A stretch of DNA of 9,588 bases, taken from contig CADBDO010000023.1 in NCBI GenBank assembly GCA_902793515.1, positions 1-9,588 on the forward strand. The letters are read 5' to 3'. This document shows, piece by piece, positions 1 through 6,750 of this stretch. This DNA is from an uncultured Erysipelotrichaceae bacterium (lineage in GTDB: Bacteria; Bacillota_I; Bacilli_A; RFN20; CAG-826). The notes under the pieces are model-generated. The model worked only from the letters and a program-made list of their open reading frames with translations. It had not been told where the DNA came from and searched no databases. The translations under genes and the position numbers were made by a program. How positions within the stretch are numbered: position 1 is the stretch's first letter; every line of letters begins with the position of its first letter.

Positions 1-1
1 C

Positions 2-1867
2 AGAAAATACTCAGCCCGTGAAGGCGCCGCCCCACGCTTATCGCATCTTTTCAGCGGAGACTGGGAAAAGAAGAAGGCCCACATCAAGGAAAGGGTCAAT
101 GATTTGGCCGAAAGACTTTTAGCCTTATATGGCTCAAGAGCCAAGAAAGAAGGCTTTGCCTTCCCACCAGACGAAGAGCTCCAAAAGAGCTTTGAGATGG
201 AGTTCCCATACGCTTTGACACCAGACCAGCAAAGGTCGGTTGATGAAATCAAAGGCGACATGGAAAAGAACGAAATCATGGATCGTCTTCTTTGTGGCGA
301 TGTTGGCTTTGGCAAAACGGAGATCGCTTTCAGAGCGGCCTTCAAAGCCATATCCGCCCACAAACAAGTAGCCCTTCTTTGCCCAACCACGCTTCTAGCA
401 AGACAACACTATGAAGTCGCTCTTCAGAGGTTCGCAAGGTTCGGAATAAGAATCGCGGTTCTCTCCCGTTTGGTGCCGCCTTCAACCCAAAAAGAAGTCA
501 TTTCTGCCATAGAAAATGGGAAAATTGACTTCGTTATTGGCACGCACAGACTCCTCTCGAAAGAGATCGTCTTCAAAGATTTAGGACTCCTCATCGTCGA
601 CGAGGAACAACGTTTTGGCGTTGAGCAAAAAGAGAAGATCAAGGAGCTCAAAGACACGGTTGATGTCCTTTCGCTTTCGGCAACTCCAATTCCAAGGACC
701 CTCCAGATGTCGTTAACTGGAATCCGCCCTCTCTCGCAGATCAACACGCCTCCAATGAACCGTATGCCTATCCAGACATACGTCACCCCATACAAAGAAG
801 AAGTCATTCACGAACTCATCCAAAGAGAACTCGGAAGACACGGACAAGTCTTCTACGTCTACAACAAAGTCTCTTCGATCTACGCAAAAGCAAGCGAGCT
901 TTCTCGTGCCTTGCCTTTCGCAAGAATCGGCGTCATCCACGGAAAGATGGAGAAGGAAGAAGTCGAGGACGTCATGCAGAAGTACTACGACGCAGAACTC
1001 GACATTCTTGTTTGCACCTCGATTGTCGAAAACGGTATCGATGTCCCTAATGCGAACATGATCATCGTTGAGGAAGCTGACCACTTCGGTTTGTCTCAGC
1101 TCTATCAAATCAAGGGCCGTGTCGGCAGGGGAGACCGAATCGCTTATGCCTATTTGACCTATAAGCCTCACAAGTCCATGAGGGAAGATGCGGTCAAGAG
1201 ACTCAAAGCCATCCAGGAGTTCACCGAACTCGGAAGCGGATATAAGATCGCCCAACGTGACCTCATGATCAGAGGCGCTGGCGACATCCTTGGTCCTGAA
1301 CAAGCAGGCTTCATCGACACAATCGGTTTAGATTTATATCTAAAGATGCTTAGTGAAGCCATCGAAGAAAAGAAGACCGGCATCCAAAAACCAACCCCGA
1401 AAGCCAAGAATCTTTTCAAGATAGACGCTTATATTCCGAAGGACTACGCGATCAACAGCGACAAGATTGCCCTCTATCAGGAACTCGAAAACGCCAAGAG
1501 CGAAGAAGAGCTTGATACGATTGCCAAACACATGAGGGACATCTACGGAAAGCTTCCAGATCAGGTCAGTCTCTTGGTCCTCAAGAAAAAAATCGATCTT
1601 TTGAGTGAAAAAGAAGAGTATTCCCGAGTAGAAGAAGGTGAGGGCTACTTAGACATCTACATGTCGGAAGCCTTCTCTCGCATCAGTGGAATCGGAGTCG
1701 ACCTTTTCAACCTCTTGGTGCCGTATCTGGCCTTCCTCAAAGTCAACTTTGTTGAGAAAAAAGTCCATATACGTATGGCCAAAAGAAGAGACTGGATTCA
1801 TGACCTCTATCGCTTGCTAGATGTGGTCGATCAACTTTATAGCCGCCGTAAGGCAGACTATAAGTGA
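2..1867 (+). CDS. mfd: Mfd, transcription-repair coupling factor (5' end outside window)
   Basis: Mfd is a cytoplasmic SF2 DNA translocase that pushes stalled RNA polymerase off DNA and recruits UvrA for strand-specific repair. Only the C-terminal 621 residues are visible; the frame is open to the first base, so the start and the UvrB-like part lie upstream. The first ~60 residues resemble the end of the RNA-polymerase-interacting domain and its linker. The translocase follows: Walker A GDVGFGKTE (about visible residues 99-107), DEEQ box with DEEQRFG (about 200), motif III SATPIPRTL (about 226), and a motif V/VI region ending QIKGRVGRG (about 370). The next block, RDLMIRGAGDILG, is the Mfd/RecG translocation (TRG) region. 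The remaining ~190 residues match the Mfd C-terminal regulatory domain. It ends in TGA, 13 nt before rqcP. All key motifs look intact. Very sure. Confidence 0.97.
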   Translation, partial: RKYSAREGAAPRLSHLFSGDWEKKKAHIKERVNDLAERLLALYGSRAKKEGFAFPPDEELQKSFEMEFPYALTPDQQRSVDEIKGDMEKNEIMDRLLCGDVGFGKTEIAFRAAFKAISAHKQVALLCPTTLLARQHYEVALQRFARFGIRIAVLSRLVPPSTQKEVISAIENGKIDFVIGTHRLLSKEIVFKDLGLLIVDEEQRFGVEQKEKIKELKDTVDVLSLSATPIPRTLQMSLTGIRPLSQINTPPMNRMPIQTYVTPYKEEVIHELIQRELGRHGQVFYVYNKVSSIYAKASELSRALPFARIGVIHGKMEKEEVEDVMQKYYDAELDILVCTSIVENGIDVPNANMIIVEEADHFGLSQLYQIKGRVGRGDRIAYAYLTYKPHKSMREDAVKRLKAIQEFTELGSGYKIAQRDLMIRGAGDILGPEQAGFIDTIGLDLYLKMLSEAIEEKKTGIQKPTPKAKNLFKIDAYIPKDYAINSDKIALYQELENAKSEEELDTIAKHMRDIYGKLPDQVSLLVLKKKIDLLSEKEEYSRVEEGEGYLDIYMSEAFSRISGIGVDLFNLLVPYLAFLKVNFVEKKVHIRMAKRRDWIHDLYRLLDVVDQLYSRRKADYK

Positions 1868-1873
1868 TACAAT
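1865..1873 (+). promoter_or_regulatory. Candidate extended -10 promoter for rqcP
   Basis: The sequence TGATACAAT is a TGn extended -10 element followed by TACAAT, one mismatch from TATAAT. Its TG is part of the mfd stop codon. No -35 box is seen 17 nt upstream, which extended -10 promoters can do without. The predicted start of transcription falls at about 1880-1881, on or next to the rqcP ATG, so a transcript from here would be leaderless. There is no Shine-Dalgarno sequence in the 13-nt gap. The alternative is that rqcP is translated by reinitiation after mfd on a shared mRNA. Confidence 0.35.
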
Positions 1874-1880
1874 AAGTGTT

Positions 1881-2171
1881 ATGAGAATCGACAAATACTT
1901 AAAAGTAACTCGACTTACAAAAAGACGTGAGACGGCTAAGGAGTTATGCGATGATGGAGACGTCTTCATCAACGGCAAAACGGCGAAGCCGATGAGTGAA
2001 GTGTCGCTTGGAGACGAACTCGTCCTCTTGCTAGGCAAGCACAAGGTGACTGTCAAAGTACTTGTCGTGAAGGAGTTCGCAAGAAAAGACGAAGCCAAAG
2101 AAATGTACGAAATCATCAAAGATGAAATAATCAACCGAGGAGGAGAAGACAATGGTCAATCTGGATATTGA
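1881..2171 (+). CDS. rqcP: RqcP (YabO), S4-domain ribosome quality-control protein
   Basis: RqcP binds the obstructed 50S subunit together with RqcH and peptidyl-tRNA and helps add poly-alanine tails to stalled nascent chains (known for B. subtilis YabO). This 96-residue protein is essentially one S4 RNA-binding domain. It starts MRIDKYLKVTRLTKRR, has DGDVFINGK and LGDEL turns, and closes with a helix EAKEMYEIIK, closely following the B. subtilis protein (86 residues). The related Hsp15 is the other S4-only family, but the size, the MRIDKYLKV start and the mfd neighbourhood favour RqcP. A longer frame opens at 1821 inside mfd, but the ATG at 1881 gives the family N terminus. The tail after residue 85 (about RGGEDNGQSGY) is extra and is encoded across the tilS ribosome binding site and start. 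Stop is TGA, overlapping tilS by 20 nt. Confidence 0.93.
   Translation: MRIDKYLKVTRLTKRRETAKELCDDGDVFINGKTAKPMSEVSLGDELVLLLGKHKVTVKVLVVKEFARKDEAKEMYEIIKDEIINRGGEDNGQSGY
2138..2143 (+). promoter_or_regulatory. Shine-Dalgarno site of tilS inside rqcP
   Basis: AGGAGG lies 8 nt before the tilS ATG at 2152 and within the last codons of rqcP. It fixes the tilS start and, with the 20-nt overlap, suggests translational coupling of the two genes. Confidence 0.85.
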
Positions 2172-3405
2172 TAAGAATGCTGTTTACATCTTAGCGGGCA
2201 ACACCGGCGCAGATTCAATGGCCCTTTCCCACATGCTCTTAGAGCAAGAGGCCAAATTTGTCATGTGCTTCGTCAATTACAACATCGGTCCTGAGTGGAA
2301 TGATACCGAAGCCGCCCTCCGCAAATACTGCGAAGAAAAAGGAATCGAGTTCGAATCCCTTGATGCTGATCAGGCCGATCAGACTGGCAAAGACGCCAAC
2401 TTCGAGAAATGGGCCCGCAAAGTCCGTTATGACTTCTTCGCCGAGGTTTACAAGAAGTACGACGCTGCCGCTCTCTTCCTTCCTCACACCGAAGATGACG
2501 TCATCGAAGGTTATCTCCTTGCAAAGCAAACCGGTGTCCGTGATTCCAAATTCGGACTAAACACCGTTGGCACGACAAGAGGCATGATCGTCAGAAGACC
2601 TTTGGTCCCATATTCCGAGGCTGACCTCAAAGAATACTGCGACCTCAACAACGTCCCATATAACAGAGACTTCGGTAACTACGCTCACGACCCATCCAGA
2701 AGCGCCATCAGACGCGAAGTGGTCGACAAGCTCAACGAAGCCGAGCGTGATATGTACATCACCGAGATCAAGAAGGCCAAAGATGAGCTCATCACCTTCT
2801 CCGCCAACATCAAGAAATCGGTGGACCGCGTCGATACCCTCAACATCCGCGAAATCATCGCTTTGAGTGAGGGCGAATTCGCTGACACGATCATCCGCTT
2901 CGTCAAAGCGAAAGCGAAGATTAGAATCAGAATTTCCCCGCAAACCCTCGCTGAATTTAGAAAAATGTGCCTCGATCCTCAGCCAAATATGTGCATGAAG
3001 ATCGGCACCAACACCTTCCTTGTGAAGGAGTATGACGAGATCTCCATCGACAACGACGGCCTTGATCTCCCATACCATTACACCCTCAAAGAACCATGCA
3101 AGTTTTCTTGTGAGACCTTCGAGCTCGACTTCACCCAAGGCGCTGAAGATAGAGGCATCCACCTCGACGATTACCCTCTCACCGTCAGAAGCGTTCTCCC
3201 ACAAGACGTTTGGCTCTATAACGGATACGCGGTTAATGCTAAGCGTATGCTTATCGCTGCTGGCATTTCCGAGAGACTTCTCCATGTTTGGCCGGTCTTC
3301 CTCAACAAGCAGGGCAAGATCGTTTACATCCCTCGCTACAAAAAGGGATTCAGCGAGTATCACAGCAGCTCGATGATCATCCACGTGAACGAAGAAGAAA
3401 AATAA
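2152..3405 (+). CDS. tilS: TilS, tRNA(Ile)-lysidine synthetase with an altered P-loop
   Basis: TilS is a cytoplasmic N-type ATP pyrophosphatase that turns C34 of tRNA-Ile(CAU) into lysidine, so that AUA is read as Ile. The 417-residue length and full domain order fit: the nucleotide-binding domain (about 10-195) contains DSMALSHML, ARKVRYDFF and PSRSAIRREV; a helical middle domain follows. The C-terminal domain (about 340-417) keeps the YPLTVR, HVWPVF and GKIVYIPRYKK blocks. Odd: the usual SGGxDS loop reads NTGADS (residues 17-22), and the usual AHHxDDQxET reads PHTEDDVIEG (111-120). The frame is uninterrupted and codon use matches its neighbours, so this looks like divergence, not decay. Other genes here use AUA codons, so a reader for AUA is needed. 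The strong upstream Shine-Dalgarno decides the start. A TilS-like paralogue with another substrate is the main alternative. Confidence 0.88.
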   Translation: MVNLDIDKNAVYILAGNTGADSMALSHMLLEQEAKFVMCFVNYNIGPEWNDTEAALRKYCEEKGIEFESLDADQADQTGKDANFEKWARKVRYDFFAEVYKKYDAAALFLPHTEDDVIEGYLLAKQTGVRDSKFGLNTVGTTRGMIVRRPLVPYSEADLKEYCDLNNVPYNRDFGNYAHDPSRSAIRREVVDKLNEAERDMYITEIKKAKDELITFSANIKKSVDRVDTLNIREIIALSEGEFADTIIRFVKAKAKIRIRISPQTLAEFRKMCLDPQPNMCMKIGTNTFLVKEYDEISIDNDGLDLPYHYTLKEPCKFSCETFELDFTQGAEDRGIHLDDYPLTVRSVLPQDVWLYNGYAVNAKRMLIAAGISERLLHVWPVFLNKQGKIVYIPRYKKGFSEYHSSSMIIHVNEEEK

Positions 3406-3418
3406 TCCGAGCAATTGT

Positions 3419-3454
3419 GTTGCCAAGAACACCCAAAGGGGTGTATCTTGCAAC
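3419..3454 (+). promoter_or_regulatory. Long hairpin in the tilS-ftsH gap
   Basis: GTTG (3419-3422), CAAGA (3424-3428) and ACACCC (3429-3434) pair with GGGTGT (3439-3444), TCTTG (3446-3450) and CAAC (3451-3454). This gives 15 base pairs around an AAAG loop, with two single-base bulges. The next bases, TTGATTTCC, are not a clear U-run, so it is a poor intrinsic terminator. It could be an mRNA-stability or processing element in the ftsH leader, or a weak attenuator. Fold is seen in the sequence; role is unknown. Confidence 0.55.
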
Positions 3455-3458
3455 TTGA

Positions 3459-3476
3459 TTTCCTATTGAAAGGAGA
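3459..3476 (+). promoter_or_regulatory. ftsH Shine-Dalgarno, possibly masked by a small hairpin
   Basis: AGGAG at 3471-3475 lies 7 nt before the ftsH ATG and fixes that start. TTTCCT (3459-3464) can pair with AGGAGA (3471-3476), including one G-U pair, around a 6-nt loop. That pairing would cover the ribosome binding site. The stem is short, so it may melt readily. A regulatory role is inference. Confidence 0.5.
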
Positions 3477-3482
3477 GACAAC

Positions 3483-5708
3483 ATGAAAGACGAAAACCAG
3501 AACCAAAAACGTAGTTTCTGGGGATATGCTGCCCCGTATTTATTCATTGCCGGGATCGTCATTTTGATCCTCGCGTTTGTTTTACCAAGACTCAGCTCCA
3601 ACAACCAGGCTTGGAAAGTTGGCGAAATCGATGACAAGTTTGGCTACGTCTTACCAACCGACGAGACCGACGAAAGCGCGATCAACACCAAAGAGAAACA
3701 GTACTACATCTCAAGCTACACGGCTTCCAACCGTTACAACAGTGTCGTTTACGTCACTGGCCACGCTTTTGAAAAAGGCGAAAGCGGTGTGACTGGCAAC
3801 CACTTTGACTTTACCGTCACCATCAGCGGTGAGCAGTGGAACAACACCTTCACCGTCACCAACGCAACGAGCGGCAAGAACGTCACTCACTGGTCCTACG
3901 CTCAGATCTTCAGCTACAAGGTCAATGTTGAGTGGAACGGAGATGACGCCCTTGTTGAGAAATATGGCAAAGGCTCCATCACCGAAGGAGATGCTTACTA
4001 TGTAAGCTGGTGGGACACTTGGGGACCAACCATCTTCATATACGGTGGTGCTTTCATCCTCGCGATCTTCCTCTTCGCCCGTCTCAACAGTTCCCTTAAC
4101 AGCTCCAACCGTCAGGCTATGGATTTCAACAAATCCCCAGCCCGTCGTGAGAACCATTCCAAGACCCGTTTCGCCGATGTTGCAGGCTGCGACGAAGAAA
4201 AGGCTGAGATGGTTGAGATGGTCGACTACCTCAAAGACCCAAAGAAATATTCCAAATATGGCGCCAAACTTCCAAAAGGCGTTCTTCTCATCGGTTCCCC
4301 AGGTACCGGTAAAACCCTTTTGGCAAAAGCCGTAGCTGGAGAAGCGGGGGTTCCGTTCTACAGCATCTCCGGTTCCGACTTTGTCGAATTGTACGTCGGT
4401 GTTGGCGCAGGACGTGTCCGTGACCTCTTCAAGAAAGCCAAACAGACCGCTCCATGTATCGTCTTCATCGATGAAATCGACGCCGTTGGCCGTCAGCGTG
4501 GCGCTGGCTTAGGCGGTGGCAACGATGAACGTGAGCAAACCCTCAACCAACTCTTAGTCGAGATGGATGGTTTCGAATACAACTCTGGCATCCTTGTCAT
4601 GGCTGCCACCAACAGAGACGACGTTCTCGATCCAGCCCTTCTCCGTCCAGGTCGTTTCGACCGCATCCTCACCGTTTCTCTTCCTAACAAGGAAGGCCGT
4701 GAAGCCATCTTCAAGGTTCACGCCAGAAACAAGAAGATTGGTGAAGACGTCAACTTCGCTGCCCTCTCTGAGAGAACCGTCGGATTCTCTGGTGCCGACA
4801 TTGAGAATATTCTCAATGAAGCCGCTATCTTAGCCGTTCGTTTCGGCAAAGAATGCATCACCATGGAAGAGATTGACGAAGCCATCGACCGTCGTATCGC
4901 TGGCCCAGCCAAGAGTTCCAAAGGCCTTAACGAAAAAGAACGCAAACAGGTTGCCTTCCACGAAGCTGGCCACGCCATCATCGGCATGGTTTTGCCTCAC
5001 GCTCAGAAGGTTCAGAAGATCACCATCATCCCTCGTGGAAATACCGGTGGTCACGTCTTAATGACTCCAGAAACCGACCGCTTCTTGTTAACCAAGAAAG
5101 AACTCATCGCCGAGATCACTGGTCTCCTTGGTGGACGTACATCCGAAGAAATTTTCTTCGACGATGTTTCTACCGGTGCTTCTAACGATATCCAGGAAGC
5201 CACCAGAATCGCTCGTGCCATGGTTACCATGTATGGTATGTCCGATCTTGGCCCAATCCAGTACGAGAGAAACAACTCCTCTGTCTTCCTCGGAAGAGAC
5301 TACGCCGACACCACCAAAAACTTCTCCGCTGAAGTCGCTCATGAGATTGATAAAGCCGTTCGTGAAATCGTCGAAAAAGCTCATGACGAAGCTAAACAGA
5401 TCATCACCGAGCACAAAGCCGAAGTCATCCTTGTCGCTGAGACCCTTCTCGATAAAGAAACCATCACCGCTGAGGAGATCGATTCCCTTATCAAGACCGG
5501 CAAACTCCCAGCTAAGGTGAAGGCCGAAGTTGGCGCTTCTGAGAACCTCTCCGAAGAAGAGAAAGCCGTTATCGAAAAGCCTGTGGCCAAGGAAGAACCA
5601 AAGGAAGAAAAACCTGCGGAAAATCCAGAAATCCCTGACAAAACTCTAGCGGAATCAAAACCAAAGGCCAAAAAGAAAGCTTCTCCAAAACCAAAGAAAG
5701 ACGAATAA
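3483..5708 (+). CDS. ftsH: FtsH, ATP-dependent membrane zinc metalloprotease
   Basis: FtsH is a hexameric inner-membrane AAA+ protease that degrades misfolded membrane proteins and short-lived regulators. Of 741 residues, a first membrane helix lies at about 14-36, an extracytoplasmic domain at 37-180, and a second helix at about 181-201. The AAA domain has Walker A GSPGTGKT (271-278), a pore loop YVGVG (304-308, usually FVG), Walker B IVFIDE (326-331) and the second region of homology with RPGRFDR and arginine fingers R388 and R391. The protease domain has the zinc motif HEAGH (493-497) and the third ligand probably D569 in [10 protein letters not shown]. The last ~60 residues are a Lys/Glu/Pro/Ala-rich tail, probably disordered. 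The extracytoplasmic part (about 144 residues) is about twice that of B. subtilis or E. coli FtsH. tilS next to ftsH is a conserved Bacillota pairing. A terminator follows. Confidence 0.97.
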   Translation: MKDENQNQKRSFWGYAAPYLFIAGIVILILAFVLPRLSSNNQAWKVGEIDDKFGYVLPTDETDESAINTKEKQYYISSYTASNRYNSVVYVTGHAFEKGESGVTGNHFDFTVTISGEQWNNTFTVTNATSGKNVTHWSYAQIFSYKVNVEWNGDDALVEKYGKGSITEGDAYYVSWWDTWGPTIFIYGGAFILAIFLFARLNSSLNSSNRQAMDFNKSPARRENHSKTRFADVAGCDEEKAEMVEMVDYLKDPKKYSKYGAKLPKGVLLIGSPGTGKTLLAKAVAGEAGVPFYSISGSDFVELYVGVGAGRVRDLFKKAKQTAPCIVFIDEIDAVGRQRGAGLGGGNDEREQTLNQLLVEMDGFEYNSGILVMAATNRDDVLDPALLRPGRFDRILTVSLPNKEGREAIFKVHARNKKIGEDVNFAALSERTVGFSGADIENILNEAAILAVRFGKECITMEEIDEAIDRRIAGPAKSSKGLNEKERKQVAFHEAGHAIIGMVLPHAQKVQKITIIPRGNTGGHVLMTPETDRFLLTKKELIAEITGLLGGRTSEEIFFDDVSTGASNDIQEATRIARAMVTMYGMSDLGPIQYERNNSSVFLGRDYADTTKNFSAEVAHEIDKAVREIVEKAHDEAKQIITEHKAEVILVAETLLDKETITAEEIDSLIKTGKLPAKVKAEVGASENLSEEEKAVIEKPVAKEEPKEEKPAENPEIPDKTLAESKPKAKKKASPKPKKDE
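4799..4818. repeat. Perfect 20-bp palindrome inside ftsH
   Basis: CATTGAGAAT is followed directly by its reverse complement ATTCTCAATG. It lies in the codons for the conserved DIENILNEA stretch of FtsH. Several codons in it are T-ending (att, aat) although this gene mostly prefers atc and aac. It could be a chance product of conserved residues, or a binding site or cruciform. Confidence 0.6.
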
Positions 5709-5711
5709 ATT

Positions 5712-5733
5712 GAAGGCCTCCGGGCCTTCTTTT
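5712..5733 (+). terminator. Intrinsic terminator after ftsH
   Basis: A perfect 7-bp stem GAAGGCC / GGCCTTC with a TCCG loop (5719-5722) is followed at once by TTTT. It begins 3 nt after the ftsH stop and ends one base before the first dus ATG. The T-run is short, so some read-through into dus is likely. Confidence 0.8.
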
Positions 5734-5734
5734 A

Positions 5735-6718
5735 ATGACTATGATCAAGATTGGCGACATTGAACTAAAAGGAAGAGTAGTACTCGGTCCGATGGCAGGG
5801 GTGACCACCCTTGCGTACCGTGACTTCATGAAGCCCTTTGGGGTTGCCCTTTCCTATAGCGAGATGATCTCCGACTGTGGCATCGACTACAAAAACAGGA
5901 AGACCTATTCCTACCTCGCCACATCAAACGTCGATAGGCCTGTTGGACTTCAGCTTTTCGGCTTCGACAAAGAGAAGACCGTGAAGGCAATCAAGATCAT
6001 CGAGGAGAAAGCGGACTACGACATCCTCGACATCAACCTTGGCTGCCCTGTCTTCAAGGTCGTCAAAACTGGTGCCGGCTCATCCTGGTTATCTAGACCC
6101 GCCGAGCTTGAGGATTACATGAAAGCGGTGGTCGCCGCTTCCTCAAAACCTGTCACCGCCAAAATCCGTTTAGGCAAAGACAACAGTTCAATCAACGTTT
6201 GGGAAATCGCCAAGATGCTTGAAGGCTGTGGCATTAAGATGCTGACAGTCCACGCAAGAACCGTTGCCCAAGGCTATAGCGGCGTTCCAGATTTCGAAGC
6301 GATCAGGGATTTAGGTAAAAGCCTAAGCATCCCACTTTGCATCTCTGGCGACATCTTCACTGCAGACGCTGCAATCAAAGCGATGGAAATCACAGGCGCT
6401 GAACTCGTCATGGTCGCTAGGGGAGGGCTTGGAAACCCAACCCTCATCACCAACATCAATAACCGTCTCGAAGGAAAAGAAGAGCTTCCAGCTCCAACAA
6501 TCATTGAGCAGACCGAATGGGCCCTCAAATTCTCTGAAGCGTTAATCGCCGAGAAGGGCGAGAGGGTCGCTATAATGGAGCTCCGCGGATTAATTCCGCA
6601 CTTCTTCAATGGCTTCCCAGGCTACAAGAAAATCCGCGCCGAGATTTCGGTGAACATTAAGACAAAAGAGGACCTATTTAGAATTCTTAATGGAATTCTG
6701 AATCGAAATAGACTATAA
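5735..6718 (+). CDS. dusB: tRNA-dihydrouridine synthase, DusB/YacF type
   Basis: Dus enzymes are cytoplasmic FMN-dependent reductases that convert specific tRNA uridines to dihydrouridine with NADPH. The 327-residue protein shows the N-terminal TIM-barrel: KGRVVLGPMAG near the start, then INLGCPVFKV with the likely catalytic Cys104, AKIRLG with Lys143, TVHART with His173 and Arg175, and a phosphate-binding end at SGDIFT and ARGGLGNP. A short helical C-terminal domain follows (about 250-327). The start could be 5735 or 5741; the second gives MIKIGDI, closer to the B. subtilis YacF start. Neither has a Shine-Dalgarno, and both sit right after the ftsH terminator. The last codons (RILNGILNRNRL) are built from a 12-nt tandem repeat. 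Which tRNA position is modified cannot be told from sequence; the Dus family is certain, the subfamily less so. Confidence 0.94.
   Translation: MTMIKIGDIELKGRVVLGPMAGVTTLAYRDFMKPFGVALSYSEMISDCGIDYKNRKTYSYLATSNVDRPVGLQLFGFDKEKTVKAIKIIEEKADYDILDINLGCPVFKVVKTGAGSSWLSRPAELEDYMKAVVAASSKPVTAKIRLGKDNSSINVWEIAKMLEGCGIKMLTVHARTVAQGYSGVPDFEAIRDLGKSLSIPLCISGDIFTADAAIKAMEITGAELVMVARGGLGNPTLITNINNRLEGKEELPAPTIIEQTEWALKFSEALIAEKGERVAIMELRGLIPHFFNGFPGYKKIRAEISVNIKTKEDLFRILNGILNRNRL
6676..6703 (+). repeat. Inverted and tandem repeat at the 3' end of dus
   Basis: ATTTAGAATTC (6676-6686) pairs with GAATTCTGAAT (6693-6703) over 11 bp with one G-U, around a 6-nt loop TTAATG. The same stretch is also a near-perfect 12-nt tandem repeat, AGAATTCTTAAT then GGAATTCTGAAT, encoding RILN-GILN. 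Confidence 0.6.
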
Positions 6719-6744
6719 ATGTGCATTGTCTATTTTTATAGACA
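6706..6744 (+). promoter_or_regulatory. Two mutually exclusive hairpins between dus and the exporter
   Basis: AAATAGAC (6706-6713) can pair with GTCTATTT (6728-6735), 8 bp, followed by TT then ATA. The same GTCTAT, within TGTCTAT (6727-6733), can instead pair with ATAGACA (6738-6744), 7 bp with a TTTT loop. The first form could act as a weak dus terminator; the second removes it. Both stems are AT-rich. No Shine-Dalgarno precedes the ATG at 6751. A regulatory role is inference. Confidence 0.4.
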
Positions 6745-6750
6745 CCGATT

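Noticed and set aside
713..1303. 196-codon minus-strand frame across mfd
   Set aside because: Opposite invariant Mfd helicase motifs and very Asp/Val-rich, as expected of an antisense shadow.
1821..1880. Longer rqcP start inside mfd
   Set aside because: The extra 20 residues match nothing in the S4 family, and the ATG at 1881 gives the exact family N terminus.
2152..3405. tilS as a pseudogene because of its altered P-loop
   Set aside because: The frame is full length, all domains are present, the ribosome binding site is strong and codon use matches its neighbours.
2557..3453. 298-codon open frame on the minus strand across tilS
   Set aside because: It lies opposite a clear TilS and its protein resembles no family I know. 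C-ending codons on the plus strand naturally leave such antisense frames open.
3448..3469. TTGCAA and TATTGA as a promoter for ftsH
   Set aside because: The spacing is about 10 nt, far too short for a sigma-A type promoter.
6571..6576. Perfect TATAAT inside dus
   Set aside because: No TTGACA-like box 16-18 nt upstream and no TGn extension; it is explained by coding sequence (Ala-Ile-Met).
6585..6599. Short inverted repeat with arms GCGGA and TCCGC in dus
   Set aside because: Only 5 bp within coding sequence; common by chance.
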